Below are positions 1 through 6,000 of a stretch of DNA of 7,050 nt, one piece after another. Source of the DNA: Actinomycetes bacterium (GTDB lineage Bacteria > Actinomycetota > Acidimicrobiia > Spongiisociales > UBA5794); the NCBI GenBank assembly GCA_024640745.1, contig JAHEEL010000061.1:3987-11036 (forward strand), given 5' to 3'. The notes below the pieces were generated by a model. The model did not search any database and was not told the DNA's origin. It saw only the letters and a list, made by a program, of their open reading frames with translations. Within the stretch, counting starts at the first letter, position 1, and each line of letters begins with the position of its first letter. Both the position numbers and the translations under genes were made by a program.

Positions 1-1
1 A

Positions 2-1123
2 CTCGACATGGACCCGCTCGAGCTGCGGCGCATCAACGCGCTCGCCGCTGGTGATTCGATGTCGACGTCCGGCCAGGTCATCGAGGGATCGCTTCCCACC
101 CTCGAGGTCCTCGACGCCGTCGAAGCGATTCCGCTCCCGGATGCGCTCGACGGCGACGATTCGCGACTTCTTCCCGGCGGCACCGGGTTGACGACTTCTT
201 CCGATTCGGTGGTCCGAGGTGTCGGCTACGCACTCGGCTTGAAGAATCTGGCCTTCTCCGAGGGCTTCGACGACTTCGCCGAGGCCAGGGTGGTCATGAC
301 TCCTGCGGGCGTCGAGGTGCACACGGCCGCCATGGAGGTTGGCCAAGGGCTGGTGACCGTGTGTCAGCAGATCACCAGAACGGTCCTCGGCACCGACCGG
401 GTGGCGGTGGTGTGGGACGACACCTCGAAGATCGGGTCGGCCGGCTCGACGTCGGCATCCCGGCAAACGCAGATGACCGGGGGTGCCGTTCATGCTGCAG
501 CTGTGGGCCTGCGCGACCAGATTCTCTCCGATCATGAGGGAGACGAGCTCCGCAACGACGGCGTCTACCGGGACGGGGAGCGGGTTGCGACGATTGAAGA
601 CGTCTGTGCCTCGGGGGCCGTCGAGCACCACGTCCGCTTCCGGCACCCCGAGACGTTCCCGCCCGACGAGAACGGCCAGGGCGACGTCCATGCCGGATTC
701 GTCGTCGCTGCCCACCGCGCGGTCGTCGACGTCGATCCCGAGCTAGGCCTCGTACGCGTCGTACGCGTCGACATGGCGCAAGACGTCGGCAAGGCGCTCA
801 ACCCGCAGGCGATCACCGGACAACTCGAGGGCGGGATCATGCAGGGCTTTGGCCTTGCCGTGATGGAGGAACTGGTGATCGACCGGGGCGTGATTCTCAA
901 CCCGACGTTCACCGACTACCTCCTTCCAACGTTCCTCGATGCTCCTGCGGTGGAGACGCGCATCATCGAACAACCCGACCACTGGGGACCGTTTGGGGCG
1001 AAGGGCATCGGGGAGTCGCCGACGATCAGCTCGACGCCGGCCATCGTCGCCGCGATCCGTGCCGCAACCGGCCGCGCTCTGACGCGAGTGCCGGTGCGAC
1101 CGGAGGACATCGCAGGAATCTGA
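2..1123 (+). CDS. xdhD: Xanthine dehydrogenase molybdenum-binding subunit, XdhD/PucD type (5'-truncated)
   Basis: This is the C-terminal half of a molybdenum hydroxylase large subunit, which binds molybdopterin and oxidises hypoxanthine and xanthine to urate in the cytoplasm. The frame is open to the left edge: the first Met is preceded in frame by Leu-Asp, giving the family stretch LDMDPLELRRINAL, so the true start lies upstream. Full-length relatives have roughly 750 residues, so about half is missing. Counting from the Met at base 8, visible motifs are VRGVGYALGLKN (69-80), SEGFDDFAEAR (84-94), the cofactor-contacting EVGQG (110-114), GSAGSTSASRQT (143-154), DVGKALNP (259-266), GQLEGGIMQGFGLAVMEE (271-288) and FGAKGIGES (329-337). 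Glu336 in the last motif is the expected catalytic base. Overall wording matches XdhD/PucD more closely than CO dehydrogenase CoxL. The FAD and iron-sulphur subunits are not in the window and are probably upstream. Substrate is inferred from family resemblance; another N-heterocycle is possible. Confidence 0.92.
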   Translation, partial: LDMDPLELRRINALAAGDSMSTSGQVIEGSLPTLEVLDAVEAIPLPDALDGDDSRLLPGGTGLTTSSDSVVRGVGYALGLKNLAFSEGFDDFAEARVVMTPAGVEVHTAAMEVGQGLVTVCQQITRTVLGTDRVAVVWDDTSKIGSAGSTSASRQTQMTGGAVHAAAVGLRDQILSDHEGDELRNDGVYRDGERVATIEDVCASGAVEHHVRFRHPETFPPDENGQGDVHAGFVVAAHRAVVDVDPELGLVRVVRVDMAQDVGKALNPQAITGQLEGGIMQGFGLAVMEELVIDRGVILNPTFTDYLLPTFLDAPAVETRIIEQPDHWGPFGAKGIGESPTISSTPAIVAAIRAATGRALTRVPVRPEDIAGI

Positions 1124-1711
1124 ATGGCCGGCGCCCTCACCGCGGTCGTGCTCGCCGCCGGTGCGGCCGAGCGCATGGGGGAGCCGAAGCTGCTTCTGCC
1201 GTTTCGGGGGACGACGATCCTCAATGTCACGATTGCCGCGGTCGAAGCGAGCACCGTGGATCGAGTCGCCGTCGTCACCGGAGCGAACGCCGAATCCGTG
1301 GAGGGTTCGATCGCGTCCGGTCGGGCGGTCACCGTGCGCAATCCCGACTACCGGCGTGGCAACATGTCGTCGTTTCTCGCTGCGGTAGCGGCAGATCGTG
1401 AAGCCGGCGCCTTCATCCTCGTGCCAGGTGACCTGCCGGAGATCCGGACTGATGTGATCGACGCAATGGCAACGCTTTGGCGCGACCGTGAGCCGTGGGC
1501 GGCCGTGACCGCCTACATCGACCGCATGGCTCACCCGTTTCTGGTGTCGATTGTGGCCGTTGCCGAGCTGGGTGGCACGTCGGGCCAGAAGGTCCTCGGC
1601 CGGCGTCTTCTCGAGCGCTCGAATGACCGGGTCGTCCGTGTCGACGTTCCCTACGCCGCCCCCCGAGATGTGAACACTCCGGAAGACTACGCAGGGTTGA
1701 CGGAGGCGTGA
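1124..1711 (+). CDS. mocA: MobA/MocA-like molybdenum cofactor nucleotidyltransferase
   Basis: This 195-residue NTP transferase resembles MocA and PucB, which attach CMP to molybdopterin to give the dinucleotide cofactor used by xanthine dehydrogenase-family enzymes. The N-terminal nucleotide-binding signature is visible as VVLAAGAAERMGEPKLLLPF (8-27), with Arg17, Gly19 and Lys22 in the conserved positions. The metal-binding GDLP is at 102-105, and the usual late NTPEDYA motif is at 184-190. Length fits the family (about 190-200). The ATG directly follows the TGA of the dehydrogenase subunit, and AGGA at 1114-1117 sits 6 bases before it, so the two are almost certainly translationally coupled. 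This placement beside its likely client supports a dedicated cofactor-maturation role. CTP rather than GTP as donor is inferred from family and context. The symbol pucB would be equally reasonable. Confidence 0.85.
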   Translation: MAGALTAVVLAAGAAERMGEPKLLLPFRGTTILNVTIAAVEASTVDRVAVVTGANAESVEGSIASGRAVTVRNPDYRRGNMSSFLAAVAADREAGAFILVPGDLPEIRTDVIDAMATLWRDREPWAAVTAYIDRMAHPFLVSIVAVAELGGTSGQKVLGRRLLERSNDRVVRVDVPYAAPRDVNTPEDYAGLTEA

Positions 1712-1729
1712 CGCCGCGGCCACGCCTCC
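1702..1729 (+). terminator. GC hairpin at the end of the xanthine dehydrogenase unit
   Basis: A perfect 9-bp inverted repeat, GGAGGCGTG (1702-1710) and CACGCCTCC (1721-1729), encloses a 10-base loop. The left arm overlaps the last codons and most of the stop codon of the MocA-like gene. No T-run follows, so this is not a classic intrinsic terminator. Hairpins without a U-tract are common at gene ends in high-GC actinobacteria and may terminate transcription or protect the 3' end of the message. Confidence 0.6.
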
Positions 1730-1821
1730 CGGGTGTCGGGCCGCGACGGGCGCGGGACCCGCGAGCCGGATCGAGGACCAGAGCCGGCGGCCGCCCCGAC
1801 TCGCCGTCCGGCCCCCTGAAG

Positions 1822-1827
1822 TAGGCT
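1822..1827 (+). promoter_or_regulatory. Possible -10 element (TAGGCT)
   Basis: TAGGCT matches the TANNNT pattern seen in many actinobacterial -10 boxes and lies about 80 bases before the transketolase ATG. It is embedded in the small palindrome GTAGGCTAC (1821-1829). No recognisable -35 box stands 16-19 bases upstream, so support is weak. Confidence 0.25.
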
Positions 1828-1890
1828 ACCGAGGCCGGGTGCGGCAGGTCGCGATGACGCGGGAACGTGCGGGCGATGGACGAGCCAAGT

Positions 1891-1896
1891 GAGGAG
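1891..1896 (+). promoter_or_regulatory. Ribosome binding site of the transketolase gene
   Basis: GAGGAG lies 11 bases before the ATG at 1908. It supports that start over the Met three codons later, which would be 20 bases from the site. Confidence 0.7.
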
Positions 1897-1907
1897 CTGA
1901 GACAATC

Positions 1908-4226
1908 ATGAGTCGTATGTTCGGGCCGCGAAGGGCGACATGGCGAGAGGTACCGGAGCCTGCGGAGGATCTGTCCGCAGATCTGGCGGCCATGGAGCGG
2001 TTCAACACGGTGTATCGCGCGCTGTGCGCGGTGTTGTTCAACTTCGCTCAGTCGGGCCACCCGGGTGGATCCGTGTCCTCGGGGCACATCGTCACCGGCC
2101 TGCTGTTCGACGGCATGGACTACGACATGGGCGACCCCAATCGCACCGACCAGGATCTGCTCTCCTATTCGGCAGGGCACAAAGCGCTCGGCCTGTACGC
2201 AATGTGGGCGCTCCGCGACGAGATCACACGGATCGCCCGGCCCGACCTGCTGCCCGAGGCGATCAATCTACGGTTGCGATTCGAGGATCTCTTGGGGTTT
2301 CGGCGCAACGTGACCCAACCCACGCCCCTGTTCCGGAGTTTCAACTCGAAGGCGCTCGACGGCCACCCAACGCCCGCGACTCCGTTCGTGAAACTGTCGA
2401 CCGGAGCGTCCGGCATCGGCGTTGGATCATCGTTGGGCCTCGCGATGGGCGCGGCCGATGCATTCGGAGGCGACGCGCCGTGGGTGCACCTCCTCGAGGG
2501 CGAGGGTGGACTGACACCAGGACGCGTGGCTGAGGCAGTGGCGTTTGCCGGCACGTCCGGTCTCTCGAATGCAGTGATCCATGTCGATTGGAACCAGTCA
2601 TCGATCGACTCAGACGCCGTTACGCGCGAAGGCGATCAGCCCGGCGAATACGTGCAATGGGATCCGTGCGAGTTCTTCTATCTGCACGATTGGAACGTGA
2701 TTCACGTTCCGGATGGTTTCGACTTCGGCCTGGTGCTGACCGCTCAGCGAATGGCGGCAGAAACGGACAACGGACAACCGACTGCAATCGTCTATCGGAC
2801 GACCAAGGGATGGCAGTACGGAATCGAAGGGAGGAAGTCCCACGGAGGCGGCCACGGCATGTGCAGCGACGCGTACTACGAGACGCAGCGGCCGCTGTTC
2901 GGGGACGATGCCGATTCGCTGCCGAGAACCGATGGATCGGACGCGGTAGCAATCGAGGCGGCCCAGTGGGCGACTCTGGAGCGATATCGAGCGATACTCG
3001 AATCGGACGAGATGGTACCGGTGATGGCGGACCGACTGGCGCAGGCGAGGGATCGTCTCGAAGGGAGGGCCCGGACGCTGCGCGACGGGGTCCCCACGTT
3101 GGACCGCGTGTTCGCGTCCGCGAATCCCGCGGTGGTTCCGGACGCGCTGGCCGTGAAGCCGGGAGACAAGATCGCGCTGCGCCAGGCGCTCGGTCAGATC
3201 CTCGGATACCTCAACCAGGAATCGGGAGGAGCCATCCTCGTCGGTGCTGCAGATCTGCTCGGGTCGACGGCCATATCGGATGCATCGGCCGGATTCCCCG
3301 CCGGCTTCTACCACCGGACATCGAACCCGGGGGCGCGGTCGATAACGGTCGGAGGCATCTGTGAGGACGGGCTTTCATGCGTGCTCTCGGGCGTGTCGGC
3401 CTTCGGTACGCACCTGGGGGCGGTGGCATCCTACGGTGCATTCCTTGCCCCGCTTGGACACATCCCGGCGCGTCTCCATGCCATTGGCAACCAGATGCGC
3501 CAGGAGACCGAGCCCGGCCCCTATCGGCCGTTCATGCTCGTCTGCGCCCATGCCGGAATGAAGACCGGCGAAGACGGTCCCACCCACGCCGACCCACAGG
3601 CGCTCCAGGTTGTGCAGGAAAACTTCGTGCCCGGTACCGCGATCACGCTGACCCCGTGGGAACCAGCAGAGGTGTGGCCGCTGGTTGCAGCGGCGCTGCA
3701 GGCACGGCCGGCCGTCATCGCCCCGTTCGTCACCCGCCCCGGCGAGACGGTTCCCGATCGCGCAGCCCTTGGTCTGGCGCCTGCAAGCGCGGCGTCGCAG
3801 GGGATCTACAAACTGCGGTCCGCATCCGGCACCCCCGATGCGTCCGTGGTGTTGCAGGGTTCCGCGGTGACCTACGCCTTCGTCGACGAGACGCTTCCGT
3901 TGCTGGAGGATGCAGGAATCGACCTCGACGTCTACCTGGTGACGTCGGCGGAGCTATTCGATCAGCTCTCCGTCGCCGAGCAACGAGCGATCTTCCCGGT
4001 GGAGGCATCGCTTCACGCGATCGGCATCACCGACTTCACTCTGCCGACCATCTTCCGGTGGATCCGCGGAGAGCGCGGGCGTGCGCACACGATGTACCCC
4101 TTCCAGAAGGGCCACTACCTCAGCTCCGGCGTCGGCGACATGGTCGTTCACGAAGCCGGACTCGACGGCGAGGGACAGGCGGCGGGGATCAAGGCCTACC
4201 TCGACGCGCTCGCTGCTGTGACATAG
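1908..4226 (+). CDS. Transketolase-family thiamine diphosphate enzyme, long divergent form
   Basis: This 772-residue protein has the three-part transketolase layout: a diphosphate-binding domain (about 25-330), a pyrimidine-binding domain (about 420-610) and a C-terminal domain. Transketolases move two-carbon ketol units between sugar phosphates in the cytoplasm. Motif by motif, the three substrate and cofactor histidines appear at GHPGGS (His51), SAGHKA (His91) and DGHPTP (His153), with a later one at KSHGGG (His312). The cofactor motif runs from GEG (198-200) to DWN (227-229). The activating Glu is Glu486 in GICEDG. GEDGPTH (554-560) keeps the Asp and His that read the sugar hydroxyls, and Arg425, Ser453 and Arg610 match the phosphate-binding positions. 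Two oddities stand out: the usual GDG metal-binding Asp is Glu199, and the chain is about 100 residues longer than the usual 660-690. The gene stands alone between a hairpin and a strong terminator. Family membership is firm; the exact donor and acceptor are not known. Confidence 0.85.
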   Translation: MSRMFGPRRATWREVPEPAEDLSADLAAMERFNTVYRALCAVLFNFAQSGHPGGSVSSGHIVTGLLFDGMDYDMGDPNRTDQDLLSYSAGHKALGLYAMWALRDEITRIARPDLLPEAINLRLRFEDLLGFRRNVTQPTPLFRSFNSKALDGHPTPATPFVKLSTGASGIGVGSSLGLAMGAADAFGGDAPWVHLLEGEGGLTPGRVAEAVAFAGTSGLSNAVIHVDWNQSSIDSDAVTREGDQPGEYVQWDPCEFFYLHDWNVIHVPDGFDFGLVLTAQRMAAETDNGQPTAIVYRTTKGWQYGIEGRKSHGGGHGMCSDAYYETQRPLFGDDADSLPRTDGSDAVAIEAAQWATLERYRAILESDEMVPVMADRLAQARDRLEGRARTLRDGVPTLDRVFASANPAVVPDALAVKPGDKIALRQALGQILGYLNQESGGAILVGAADLLGSTAISDASAGFPAGFYHRTSNPGARSITVGGICEDGLSCVLSGVSAFGTHLGAVASYGAFLAPLGHIPARLHAIGNQMRQETEPGPYRPFMLVCAHAGMKTGEDGPTHADPQALQVVQENFVPGTAITLTPWEPAEVWPLVAAALQARPAVIAPFVTRPGETVPDRAALGLAPASAASQGIYKLRSASGTPDASVVLQGSAVTYAFVDETLPLLEDAGIDLDVYLVTSAELFDQLSVAEQRAIFPVEASLHAIGITDFTLPTIFRWIRGERGRAHTMYPFQKGHYLSSGVGDMVVHEAGLDGEGQAAGIKAYLDALAAVT

Positions 4227-4229
4227 CCA

Positions 4230-4264
4230 AGAAGGGGCTCCCCGCATGGCGGGAAGCCCCTTCT
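4230..4264. terminator. Bidirectional terminator between convergent genes
   Basis: A long hairpin starts 3 bases after the transketolase stop. The outer stem AGAAGGGGCT (4230-4239) pairs with AGCCCCTTCT (4255-4264). After a single C-A mismatch, the inner stem CCCGC (4241-4245) pairs with GCGGG (4249-4253) around an ATG loop. The A/T-rich ends of the outer stem act as the A- and U-tracts in both directions. It lies in the 56-base gap before the stop of the converging aminotransferase gene, so it can serve both. Confidence 0.85.
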
Positions 4265-4282
4265 CAGCTGCTCAGGTAGTCA

Positions 4283-5476
4283 CTACGCCTCCGCCCAGTC
4301 CTGGAACAGGGAAAGCGATTCCTCGATGTCCGGGACGTTGATACCCGAGTACGCGAAGCGGATGTAGCGGTTTGCCTCGCCGGGGATCTCGCGACCGAAG
4401 TGGAGCCGTGTCGTGAAGGACACGCCAGTGGCGTGGAGCGCCGCCCGGCGGAACTCCTCGTAGTCTGACATTCCCTTGCGTTCCATCAACTCGGTCACGT
4501 TGGGGAACAGATAGAACGTGGCATTCGGGGCGAAGGTGTGCACACCGTCGATCGCGTTCAGGCCCGCAACGGTGGCATCCCGGCGCGCGTGGAGCTCGTC
4601 GAGAATTGCCTGCACCTCGGTCTGGTCGCCTGCCAATCCGGCGAGCGCGCCGTACTGGATGAAGTGATTCGAGCACGACTCGTCGTTGACGTTGAGTTTC
4701 GCGATCACGTCCACGATCTCGGTTGGGCCGACGCTGGCGCCGAGGCGCCAACCGGTCATGGCGAACTTCTTCGAAAACGTGTAGAGAATCACCGTGCGCT
4801 CGGCCATGCCCGGCTGTTCGACGAACGATTTGCTCTTGCCGGCGTAGCGCATGTCGAAGTAGGCCTCGTCCGCGAGGACGTAGAGATCATGCTCGAGTAC
4901 GAGATCGGCCAGTCGCTCGAGTTCCTCGAGTGAGCACTCGGCGCCCATCGGATTCTGAAGGTCGTTGAGGATCAGCAATCGAGTCTTGTCGGTGATGCCC
5001 CGCTCGATCGAGTCGAAGTCGAGCGCGAAGTTCTCAGCACCCTCGGTATACCCGTACGGTACGGCAACGCCGCCGTGGAACTCGATCTGGGACTCGTAGA
5101 TCGGATAGCCCGGATTCGGGTAGAGGACCTCGTCGCCGGGATTCATCAGCGTGAGGATGAACTTCCCGATCGTCGGCTTGCCCCCCGGTTGCATGACGAC
5201 GTTCTCCGGCCCATACGGCGTGTTGTGCGAAGCGGCGATATCGGCCGCGAGCGCCTCGCGAAGCTGGGGGATGCCGGCGTTCGGGCAGTAGCCGGTCTTC
5301 CCGTCGGCGATCGCTCGTGCGGCTCCTTCGACGACCGTTGACGGCGTCGGGAGGTTGATGTCGCCAAGGTGAAATGGGTAGACCCGGTTTCCTGTGGCCG
5401 CGAATGCAGCGGCCTCCCCTGAGACCGCAAACGCGGTCTCAGTTCCGAGGTCGGAGATACGGTCGGCAATGCGCAT
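4283..5476 (-). CDS. PLP-dependent class I/II aminotransferase (aspartate aminotransferase-like)
   Basis: This 397-residue fold-type I aminotransferase moves an amino group between an amino acid and a keto acid, usually with glutamate as one partner. Visible motifs are the substrate-loop YCPNAGIPQLREAL (63-76), NPGDEVLYPNPGYPIYES (112-129), the PLP-contacting Asn175 in QNPMG, DEAY (203-206) with Asp203 for the pyridine nitrogen and Tyr206 for the phenol oxygen, and FSKKFAMTGWRLG (234-246), in which Lys236 should form the Schiff base. Arg244 fits the phosphate contact and Arg373 in YIRFAYS the substrate carboxylate. Length matches the family. I chose the ATG at 5476 because AGAAAGGA lies just upstream; an in-frame TTG at 5518 would add 14 residues and has no such support. 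The usual NPTG motif reads NPMG, a minor departure. It is last in the probable unit with glutamate dehydrogenase. Amino-acid specificity cannot be read from the sequence. Confidence 0.88.
   Translation of the reverse strand: MRIADRISDLGTETAFAVSGEAAAFAATGNRVYPFHLGDINLPTPSTVVEGAARAIADGKTGYCPNAGIPQLREALAADIAASHNTPYGPENVVMQPGGKPTIGKFILTLMNPGDEVLYPNPGYPIYESQIEFHGGVAVPYGYTEGAENFALDFDSIERGITDKTRLLILNDLQNPMGAECSLEELERLADLVLEHDLYVLADEAYFDMRYAGKSKSFVEQPGMAERTVILYTFSKKFAMTGWRLGASVGPTEIVDVIAKLNVNDESCSNHFIQYGALAGLAGDQTEVQAILDELHARRDATVAGLNAIDGVHTFAPNATFYLFPNVTELMERKGMSDYEEFRRAALHATGVSFTTRLHFGREIPGEANRYIRFAYSGINVPDIEESLSLFQDWAEA
5419..5442 (-). repeat. 10-bp perfect inverted repeat inside the start of the aminotransferase gene
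   Basis: CTGAGACCGC (5419-5428) and GCGGTCTCAG (5433-5442) are perfect inverted copies around a 4-base loop (GTTT on the coding strand). The element lies 34-57 bases after the aminotransferase ATG and covers codons 12-19. In the mRNA it would form a stable hairpin early in the reading frame. Whether it acts on translation or transcription is not shown. Confidence 0.65.
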
Positions 5477-5485
5477 GTGGGTGGT

Positions 5486-5493
5486 TCCTTTCT
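5486..5493 (-). promoter_or_regulatory. Ribosome binding site of the aminotransferase gene
   Basis: Read on the minus strand, AGAAAGGA ends 9 bases before the ATG at 5476. It decides that start in favour of the upstream in-frame TTG at 5518. Confidence 0.75.
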
Positions 5494-5545
5494 CGATCTG
5501 GCGGGCCGCGTCGACCAAGCTTCGAGCGCCCCTCGCTCCATTCTT

Positions 5546-5567
5546 CGGGAACGATCAGTCGTTCCCG
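5546..5567 (-). repeat. Perfect 9-bp hairpin in the spacer before the aminotransferase
   Basis: CGGGAACGA (5546-5554) and TCGTTCCCG (5559-5567) form a perfect stem with a 4-base loop. No U-run follows on the minus strand. It lies 13 bases beyond the hairpin at 5581-5600, so the two stand in tandem between the 129-residue gene and the aminotransferase gene. It may be a termination or processing element, or a dyad operator for a DNA-binding protein. Confidence 0.6.
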
Positions 5568-5580
5568 TCTGGTCGTCATC

Positions 5581-5600
5581 GAGGGCGCAGCGGCGCCCTC
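5581..5600 (-). terminator. GC hairpin overlapping the stop of the 129-residue gene
   Basis: GAGGGCGC (5581-5588) and GCGCCCTC (5593-5600) form a perfect 8-bp stem with a 4-base loop. One arm overlaps the TGA of the upstream gene on the minus strand. There is no U-tract. It could be a U-less terminator, giving lower transcription of the downstream aminotransferase, or a 3' end that protects the upstream message after cleavage. Confidence 0.55.
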
Positions 5601-5988
5601 AGCCTCGTTCAAGGACGTCCCGCGCCCTGGCGAGGATCGTGCTCGGGTCGACGAATTGAACAACGTCGGGGATGTCGTTGAACAACGCCCGTGCCCGATC
5701 CTGACGGTCGTTGTGGACCTCGAGGAGCAACGGGATATCGAACGTGCGGCAGACGTGGAAGATGTCTTCGTAGGTAACGCCTCCGGCCTGGACCGAGTCC
5801 TCCGGCGCGAAGATCTTGTGGACGTAGCCGACCAAGAGATCGACCTTGTTCTCGTTGTTGATGATGCGCACGTGCATGCCGTGGTTGTCGAACCCGTTCG
5901 AGATCGGCACGGTGTCGAACCCGTCGCAGACGAGGTCCGTCAACAGGGTCGAATCCGTCCCTTCGAAATAGCCGACGATCTTTCTCAT
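5599..5988 (-). CDS. Unrecognised 129-residue protein between glutamate dehydrogenase and aminotransferase
   Basis: I do not recognise this family. The protein is acidic and has no signal peptide or membrane segment, so it is probably cytoplasmic. Its pattern suggests alternating strands and helices: a strand-like start MRKIVGYFEGTDS (1-13), a turn-rich stretch TVPISNGFDNHG (26-37), a hydrophobic strand VDLLVGYVHKIFAP (49-62), another at IPLLLEVHND (85-94) and VVQFVDPS (109-116) before a C-terminal helix. The Gly-, Asn-, Asp- and His-rich segment 31-37 and His57 look like candidate binding positions. It is clearly a real gene: it starts 12 bases after the glutamate dehydrogenase stop, with GGAGGT (5995-6000) 6 bases before the ATG. 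Sitting between two nitrogen-metabolism genes it might regulate or assist one of them, but nothing in the sequence proves that. Confidence 0.8.
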   Translation of the reverse strand: MRKIVGYFEGTDSTLLTDLVCDGFDTVPISNGFDNHGMHVRIINNENKVDLLVGYVHKIFAPEDSVQAGGVTYEDIFHVCRTFDIPLLLEVHNDRQDRARALFNDIPDVVQFVDPSTILARARDVLERG

Positions 5989-5994
5989 AGTCGA

Positions 5995-6000
5995 ACCTCC
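5995..6000 (-). promoter_or_regulatory. Strong ribosome binding site of the 129-residue gene
   Basis: GGAGGT on the minus strand immediately follows the TAG stop of glutamate dehydrogenase and stands 6 bases before the ATG at 5988. This near-ideal Shine-Dalgarno fixes the start and shows that the two genes share a message. Confidence 0.85.

Larger units (their letters stand above)
1712..1907 (+). other. Intergenic spacer, probable promoter region of the transketolase gene
   Basis: This 196-base spacer separates two plus-strand genes and holds no convincing coding sequence. It contains the right arm of the upstream hairpin, a 13-base palindrome CGCGGGACCCGCG (1751-1763), and TAGGCT (1822-1827), which fits the loose TANNNT form of a -10 element. 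I see no clear -35 box at the proper spacing. The palindrome could be an operator or simply GC-rich chance. A separate promoter for the transketolase gene is inferred from the spacer length and the hairpin before it. Confidence 0.4.

Noticed and set aside
752..769. Perfect tandem repeat of GTACGCGTC
   Set aside because: It encodes Val-Arg-Val twice in a segment where the family normally reads much the same, so it is probably codon coincidence and not a duplication.
743..1723. 326-codon minus-strand frame opposite the xanthine dehydrogenase and MocA-like genes
   Set aside because: Its translation is rich in Arg, His and Gly without motifs, and the plus-strand frames match known families throughout.
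3377..4279. 300-codon plus-strand frame overlapping the transketolase gene
   Set aside because: It is an out-of-frame reading of the conserved transketolase C-terminal half, with the Arg- and Pro-rich composition typical of a shadow frame.
5477..5518. Extended aminotransferase start at the in-frame TTG (5518)
   Set aside because: The extra 14 residues include the ribosome binding site of the ATG at 5476, and the family begins near that ATG.
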